Source of the DNA: Maribacter sp. 1_MG-2023
Lineage (GTDB): Bacteria > Bacteroidota > Bacteroidia > Flavobacteriales > Flavobacteriaceae
DNA: 64,000 nt
Assembly (NCBI RefSeq): GCF_030547005.1
Contig: NZ_JAUOPN010000005.1
Location: forward strand, 62,001-126,000
Reading direction: 5' to 3'
Made by a program: the position numbers and the translations under genes. Shown piece by piece: positions 19,201 through 28,200 of the stretch. The notes below the pieces were generated by a model, which worked only from the letters and a program-made list of their open reading frames with translations, was not told the origin of the DNA and made no database searches. Position 1 is the first letter of the stretch. Each line of letters opens with the position of its first letter.

Positions 19201-22200
19201 AGTATCTCCTGTAATATCAGTATCAGGACCAGCAATATTGAAAAATTCAACATTAGTACAGAAAGGATTGTTTGTTTGTGATATAGAAACATAGTATTCA
19301 CCAACACCTAAATTAATAATTGGTGTAGGACCATTTGCTAATTCTGTACCACTAAGGACAGAAGTATTATCGGTACGGAAAATTTCCCAATCGAAACCTG
19401 TGTTATATGTAGCGTCTACTAATTCAAAGGTTACTTCACCAGTATTTGTTCCAAAACAAACTACATCACTTGTCTTAACTACATCGATTGTATATGTATT
19501 TGGTTCTTCAATTATAGCTGAAGCTGTTATAATACAACCTGTATCCGTATGTCTTATTAAGAAGTTATAGTTACCTGCTGATAATCCACCAAACACATTG
19601 TTAGGAACATAAGTTGTACCGTTATCGATACTATATTCATATTTCGTATCATCACTAGCAGAAGATGTTGCCGTAACAGTAATTACTCCGTCACTACCTG
19701 GCGCACAAGTAACTGTTGTCGTTACATCTGCCGTAGCTCCTGTTAATTCATCATAAGGCAATACCGTTGCCGTGGTGCTACCTGAACAACCATTGTCATC
19801 ATATACATTAATAGTATAGGTGTCTCCTGTTCTATCAGTAACCGTTAATACATTTGATGGTCCAGACTGAACAACAGCAGAACTGCTATCAATGAACTCA
19901 TACGTAACGTAAGTATTACTGCCGCCTGTTATTGCTGCAGTATCTACAGTTACCGTTGCATTGTTTGAATTGTTACCAACGGTACAACCAAATTCAACAA
20001 CGTCAGCAGTTACATTTGTTATCTGTAGAGGAGTTCCAACAGGACTGTCAACTTCTAATTCACAACCACGACCAGAAGTAACACCAACCACATAATCTTC
20101 AGCAGGTAAATTTGTAAAAGTACCTGTTGTTTGTGGTGTGCCAACCGGAGTTAACGTTGATGGTGCTGTTCTAATATATAGTTGGAATTCATAAACAGGA
20201 TTATCCATTGATGCATCCAATGTAGCAACGATAGTACCATCAGAATCACCAAAACAAGTAACATCTGTCATCACCGTAGTAAATAATACAGGTGTAGCCA
20301 ATTCAAGTTCAATAACTGTTTGAGCACTACATCCACTTAGCGTAGTATCATATACAAATGCAGTATACGTACCAGAATCTAAACCTGTAAAGCTAGCCAA
20401 TGGTTGTGGAGCTCCGTTTACACTTACGCCACCTTCAAATAATTCGTATTCATAATTTGTAGAACCGCCAAAACCTTTTATTAAGATTTCACCGTCTCCT
20501 TCAGCACAAGATGGTTGTGCCACAACCTCAGCTGAAATAGAAACTGGGGTAAAAATCTCAATGTTTTCTACATTTCCACATCCGTTAAAATCACGAACCT
20601 GAACAGTATAATTTCCAGAACTAAGGTCAGTAAACTGATGCGTTGAACCAGCAGTAGTTAACGTAGAAGACTGATATGAACCACTGTTTACACTTAGTGT
20701 GTATGGTTGAGACCCTTCGCCATCTAATGTAATTTCTATAATAAAGTCACCTTCATCTGCAGTACATTGGTTGATTACCAAACCAGAAATAGCTGGTGTT
20801 GGGTCATCTGCAATAGTAACATCTATTGGTAGGGCAGTTGAACAGCCATTACCATCCATCACGTAAATATCCCAATCTGTATTTGTAGAAGGATCTAATT
20901 CTTTGTAATTATTAGTCTCATAATCGCCAGCTACCGGAGTAACTCCGTCTTCAACATATGCATAGGTATAAGAACCATTACCACCTCCTGCAATAACAGT
21001 AACATTGGCATCTTCTGAACAGTATCCATTATTTTGGTCTGCCAAAGTCAATGTAACTGGATTAGGCTCTAAAATTCTAAACTCAAATGTATTCGTACAT
21101 TCAGGAGTAGCCGCTTCTTGGAAGAATAATACATAATCTCCAGGAGGAATACTTGATACTGTTTCCAAAGCAGTTGGACCAGGTCCGTTTGGACCAATTA
21201 CACTACCTGAATATGCAGCACCAACTGGTGTATTCGTTATACTTTCTCTAATTTCATAATTAATAGTGGTTACACTAGTATCATATAGTTCAAATTGGAA
21301 CGAAATAGAACCGTTTGTATCTCCAAAACAAGCTACATCGGTAACTGTTGGGTCTGCAACAACATCTATTGCTGATAAATTAGGAATATCGACCTCAACG
21401 AAACTAGAACAGCTAGTATTGGTGTCAATTACTTGAAAAACATAAGATTGACCAGGATTAAGTCCGTTATAAGTAGCTACTTCCTCATTTGGATTAGCAC
21501 CTGCAGCCTCTGAATCTGGAATAGTTCCCGCACCATATATGGTAAAATCATAATTACCAGAACCACCACTAGCCAAAAGCTCTACAGTACCTCCAGTAAT
21601 ACAACTTACTGCAGGAACAACTGCATCTACAGATAAGTAAGGATTAGAAAGAACTCTTACCGGGTTTTGATAAAACTCACAACCATTAGCATCTAATACA
21701 CGAACATAATAATCTCCAAACGCCAAGCCATCAAAAGTAGCAGTAGTCGCCGCTGTATTTACAATAGGGTTTGGACCCGTAGTAGCAACGATATTATTAA
21801 GGTTGTCATATAAGGTATATGTAAAATTAGGCACACCACCACTTGTAATAGTGATATCAATACTACCAGGAACGTCTCCTGTTGCGCCACAACTAACATC
21901 GGTAGCAACAACATTAGCGTCAAATAATACTGGGTCGATAATTGTAACAGAATGGGTATAAACACACTCTTTAGAATCTCTAACCGTATAAGTATACGTA
22001 CCGGCAGCCAAACCTGTATAAACCCTTTGGCTTGTGAAGGCACTACTTTCAAAACTAATTTGATAAGGAGATGACCCAAAATTAGGATCAATGTTTATTT
22101 CTATAATTCCATTAGCATCACCAAAACATGTTGGTGGAGTAACTGTTTCCGTTGCAACCGGGTTTACCGTTGGCGTAACCGTAACTATATTTGAAACAGC

Positions 22201-25200
22201 CGTACAACCTTGGTCATCCGTTACTCTAAATCTATATGTTCCAGCAGCTGCAGTTGTATGTGGGAAAGTTCCTGCGAATGCAGTAAACCCACCACCATTT
22301 ATTTCTAATTCATAAGCATATGGTGCATAACCGCCAGTTGCTACTAAATTCATACTAGCTTCTGGTGAAGCCGAGCAATCTAGATCTTTAGTTAAAGCAA
22401 GACTAGCTGTTAACTGAGTTTCAATATCAAAAGTTACTGTATCTGTACAACCATTGGCATCTCTAATTTCAAAAGTATAACTACCTGGAGTAAGGTTTGT
22501 AAACGTATTTGAAGCTGCAAATACACCTGTATTCATTTTATATGAATATGGAGCTAACCCTCCAGTTGCTCCAACTACTATTGTTGCAGAACCTGAAACA
22601 GAAGTATCAAAACATACATCTGAAGTTGGTAAAATACTAGCTACTGGAATAACCGGTGCTACCAAAGTAAAGGTATCCGTATCAGTACATCCGTTTGCAT
22701 CGGTAACCGTAATGGTATGTAAACCTAATTGATCAAGACCAGTAAATATTCCTGTGTTTTGTGCTGGCGTCAAAGAAGCATCTGGTAATTGAATTACATA
22801 AGAATATGCAGAAGTTCCACCAGTAACCGTAATGTTTACGACACCGTCATCAATACATGTAGGTTGTGTTGCCGTATTAGAAACCGTTAAAACTGCAGGT
22901 TCATTAATAATTTGAGTCAACATTTCAGTACAACCAGCAATTGGGTTGTCTACATCTCTAACATAGATGGTATAAGTACCAGCAGCTAAACCTGTTATTT
23001 GATGTGTTGCAGCAGTATCACTACCTTCGATAGTTGCAAAAGCACTATCATAGCTATACTCATAACCACCTGCTCCGAAATTGTCAACTTCAAAAGTTAT
23101 CGTACCAGAATTATCGGCATTACAATCTAAATCTTCGTAAGATAAAATTGCAGCTTCAAAAGCATTACCATCTTGAACATCTACAATAATATCTGTTGTA
23201 CAATCACTACCATAATTTACCGTAATGGTATGTTGACCAACTGCAGCATTATTGAACACATTGCTCGTTTGAGGCGTATTTCCATCAATGCTGTATGCAT
23301 ACGATGCATCATTGGGAAGTATTGTAATAATTCCCGTTCCATCACAACTGTAATCAACAGAACTACTTAACAAAGGAGCTGTCGGTAAAGGAGCAATAAT
23401 AATATTTGGAAGGCTTATTAAACAAGCAATATTGTTTGCATCTCTAACTTGAACGGTAAATGTACCATCAGACAAGCCAGTGAATACTGTTCCACCAGCA
23501 GTTGCCGCTGTCCAAGTACCACCATTTAAGCTATATTGATAAGAACCAGAACCACCCGTTGTAGGTGTTATGCTACCAACCGTAATTTCTGCTAATTGAT
23601 TACATGAATAATCTTCTGTTTGTAGACTTTCTGCTACTATTTCAGGTAACTCATCTACATCAACAGATAATGTAACTTCACAATCGTTTACATCTCTAAC
23701 TCGAACATCATACGTACCAGCCGTTAGATTATTGAATAAGCTAACAGAACCAAAAGTAGTTCCACCATCAACACTATAAGTATATGGTGCTTCACCACCA
23801 CTTGGTGCTAAAGAAATACTACCGTTATTACCACCAAAACAAGTAACATCAACAACAGTTGGTGTTGCTGCTACAGGAGCATCTTGAGCAATATTAATAT
23901 CATACATTGCAGGACACGCATCTGCGCCTCCATTATTGTCAAGAACATACACATCGTAATCTCCAGAACCAGAAACGGTAACCGGATTCGTTGTTGCATA
24001 ATCGCCAGCTGTTGGAGTAACTCCATTGGCAACTACCGCATATACATAATTACCATCACCACCTGCAGCGGTAATATTTATTTCACTATCGGTACCACAA
24101 GCAGTTATTGTACTTGCACTTGCGCTAACCGTTACTTGTTGTTCGATAGTTATGGTTTGAGCCGCAGCATCACAACCAAATGCATCGGTAACCTCAACAG
24201 TATATGTGCCATTTGAAAGTCCCGTGAAAGTATACGTTGTAGCATCTATTGGAGCCGGAGTAACATAAGAACCACCATTGATTCTAAATTGGTAATCACC
24301 ATTTCCTGCAGTAACATCTACCACAATAGTTGCATCATTACTGCCACTGTAACACGTTGTTTCCTGTAAAGTGAAGATTGGTGTTTCTGGTGCTGTAACT
24401 ACAATTGGAGTATCGCTTACATCTGAACAACCATTTGTATCTCTAGCACGAACGTAATACGTACCGGCGGGCAATCCGTTAAAAACAGTATCTGGTTGGT
24501 ATGCAGTTACAATTCCGAGCACATCTTCTTCCAATTGATACGTATAGCCTGGAGTACCACCTGTTGCACTAGCCGTAATTTCTGCACCGCCATTGTTACA
24601 TGTAAAATCTTGTGTAAGATCTGCATCGGCAACAACTAATGTTGGTTCATCAATAGTACGATCGAAAAATGTTGTACACCCTGGTAAAGTGCTTGCCGCA
24701 TCTCTAACATAAACTGTATAATTACCAGCTGCAAGTCCTGATATTGTTTGTGGAGATACTGTAGTACTACCTAAAATACTAGCAAAATTATCTAAACTAT
24801 ATTCGAATCCGCTTGCACCATAATTAGCTACCTCAAAAGTTATCGAACCAGAGTTATCTGCATTACAATCCAAATCTTTAGAAGAAAGCACTGCTGCTTC
24901 GAAAGCAAAACCATCTTGAACATCTACAACAATAACCGTAGTACAATCACTACCATAATCTACGGTAATGGTATGTTGACCTACTGTTGCATTAATAAAT
25001 ACATTATCACCTATTTGAGGCGTATTACCATCAATACTATAGGTATACGTTGCATTGTTTGGAAGAATTGTAATTATTCCTGTACCATCACAACTATAAG
25101 CAACACTACTACTTAAAGAAGGTACCGTTGGTAATGGAGCTATTATAATTTCAGGAAGAGTTACAACACAATTGATATTGTTTGCATCCCTAACTTGAAC

Positions 25201-28200
25201 CTGATATGTATTATCCGTTAAATCTGTAAAAACTGCACCCGCCGCCGTAGCCGCCGTCCAAGCGCCACCATTTAAGCTATATTGGTAAGAACCAGAACCA
25301 CCTGTTGTAGGTGTTATGCCACCAACAGTAATTTCTGCTAATTGATTACACGTATAATCTTCTGTCTGTGCGCTTTCCGCTATAATTTCAGGCAATTCAT
25401 TTACAGAAAGTGATAATATCGCTTCACAACTATTTGCATCTCTTACCCTAACATCATAAGTTCCAGCGGTAAGGCTATTAAAAGAACTTTCCGTACCGAA
25501 AGTACCGCCATTGATACTAAATGTATAAGGCGCCTCACCACCACTTGGTGCTAAAGAAATACTACCGTTATTTCCGCCAAAACAAGTAACATCTACAACA
25601 GTTTCTGTTGCGGCTACAGGAGCATCTTGGTCTATTGTAATCACATATGAAGATTCACAGAAATCTGCCGTTCCACTATTGTCTCTTACATACACATCAT
25701 AGTCACCTGTTCCGGTCACCGTAACTGTATTACTTGGGTCGAAATCACCAGCTGTTGGTGTAATTCCATCATCAACAACAGCGTACACATAATTACCATC
25801 TCCACCAGCACCACTAATAGTAATATCGGTTTCGGTACCACATGCCGTAATATTACTAGCACTTGCAGTAACCGTTAACGCTGGGTCTATAGTAATACTT
25901 TCTGTACCTGTACAATTATTGCCATCTCTAACATCGATAGTATATGTTCCTGCTGATAATCCTGGGAATACACTAGTACTACTAAAAGCACCACCGTTCA
26001 AGCTATATTCAAAAGTGCCATCACCACCAGAAGAAACACTAGCGGTCAATGTCAATAATACAGCATTGTCAAAACAATCTTGATTAGGTGTTATTTCTAA
26101 AACTGGAGCAGTCGCAGGATTTAGATCAAAAGTAAAAGGAATACTACAGTTATTAGCATCGGTAATAGTACCGTTGTAGGTTCCTGTTTGTGATAGGCCA
26201 TTGAAAGAACCTGTAGCATTAGAACCAAATACGGTATTATCTGGATTGTTCAGTTCATAAACATAACTTCCCCATCCGCCATCTGCAAGAACACTTACAC
26301 TACCGGCCGATGTACAGCTTGGCTGTATTTCTGTTAAACTAGAAATTGCCAATGCCGAAGCGGGACCTTCTAATTCATGTGAAGCACTGTATGTACAGTT
26401 AGTATCAGTGTCAACAATAGCTATGGTATACATACCAGCAGCTAAGTTGTTGATATTATCGATTAAAGCTTCAGTACCACCAGTTCTTTCAACTCCTGTT
26501 GGACCCGTAATTGTGTACGTGAAATTTTGACCTGCTTGGAAGTTTACATTAAAACGGATAACGCCATCTGCAGCACCAAAACAACTAATTGGTTGTGTTG
26601 TTTGCCCACTTGCCGATATTGGGCTAATCGCATTTATCGTATAATTTTCTTCATAAAAACAACCATCGACATCGGTAACTCTTACAGTATAAGTGTCAGG
26701 AGCCAAGCCTTCAAAAACAGCTTCGTTACCTGAAGTACTTGTAGGGGTTAAAGCAGAAGGTGCCGTAATTGTATAAACATATGGCGCCGCACCATTAATT
26801 GCATTTACTGTTAAATTAGCGGTTTGTGCCGGACATGAAATTTGTGATTCTGTAATAGTTAAATCTGTTGGAGGATTTGGTCTGTCAATTACAATTTCGT
26901 CTGTACTTAGCGTACATCCATTGGCATCTCTAATTACAAGATTATAAGTACCGTCAGTTAAATTTTCAAAACGATGTGCGTTTACGGTAGTATCTGGAAT
27001 AAAGTTGATTCCGTCAATACTATATTCATATGGAGCAGTACCTCCGGTAACATTTTGTGCTTCAATAATACCCTCTTGAAGACAAGTATAATCTTGAATT
27101 AAAACCGAAGTTCCACTAACTGCAGAAGCAGGTGCGGCAATTGAATAGTTTTCTTCGTAATCACATGATGCACTACCTTTTCTTTGATTGATTACAACTC
27201 TATAATCACCATCTTCCAAGTTTGGAAAAAGACCTGTTGTATTCTCGCCTAAAGGTTGGTCATCAGAATCAAAAAGAAAGAAGGTTAATTGATACCCGTT
27301 ATTATCTATTAAGTTAAATTGAATTCTACCTGTAGATTCACCAAAACAAAGTACATCAACCAGTGTTATAGCATCGAACTCGGCGGCCGGCTCAAACTCG
27401 ATAGTTACCGTATTAGATTCTTTATAACAACCATTTCTATCTAATACTACAAAGACATAATCACCTGGATTTAAAATGTCGAATATTTGACTTGATTGAA
27501 AGTCAGTTGCCGGTATATCTGCATAAGTAGGATAAGAAGTAACCGTAGTTCCAGATTCATCAACATAAGACCAAATTGCATAGGTGTGCGGTGTTTTACC
27601 ACCTTCTGAGTCCATTAAAATATTACCTTCTCTACACGTAATATGTTGAGAAACCCTTGCGGTCAGTTCTAAGTCGTTTTCATCTAAAACAGTAACTTCT
27701 TCGCTATAAGAACAACCATCATCTGTAGAAATATAAGCGATATAATCGCCAGCACTTACATCTGTAAAAGAATAATTATTATCTGCATGACCATTTTGGC
27801 TGTCTATTAAAGTTCCTAATCCGCTATTTGTACCATCATCTCTTCTAAGTTCAAAAGCATATGGTGGATCGGCATCAGTAATCTGTAGCGTAACAGTACC
27901 TAAATTGAAACACGTTTCTGGAGTTACACTTACACTATAAGTTATAGCTCTTTCTCTAATACCTATTACTGGTGTAGTAAAGATACAGGCATCTTGTATA
28001 GGGTCGCCGTTTAAATCAAGTTGGGTAACCTCTACTCTATAAGAACCATTTTCGCTAGAAGCAAAATCAAAACTAGGTCCGTTGTTTGCACTAAATGGAA
28101 CGATATTAGCATTAGTGTCGTTATCTACGAGTTGATATCCATATCCATTTCCAAGATTTGTAATGGTAATGTTACCTTCGGTATCACAAATGATATCACT

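Noticed and set aside
16350-20030. Possible assembly duplication in the adhesin gene
   Set aside because: The two blocks differ at many codons and by indels (607 against 615-620 codon spacing), so they are diverged biological repeats and not an assembly artefact.
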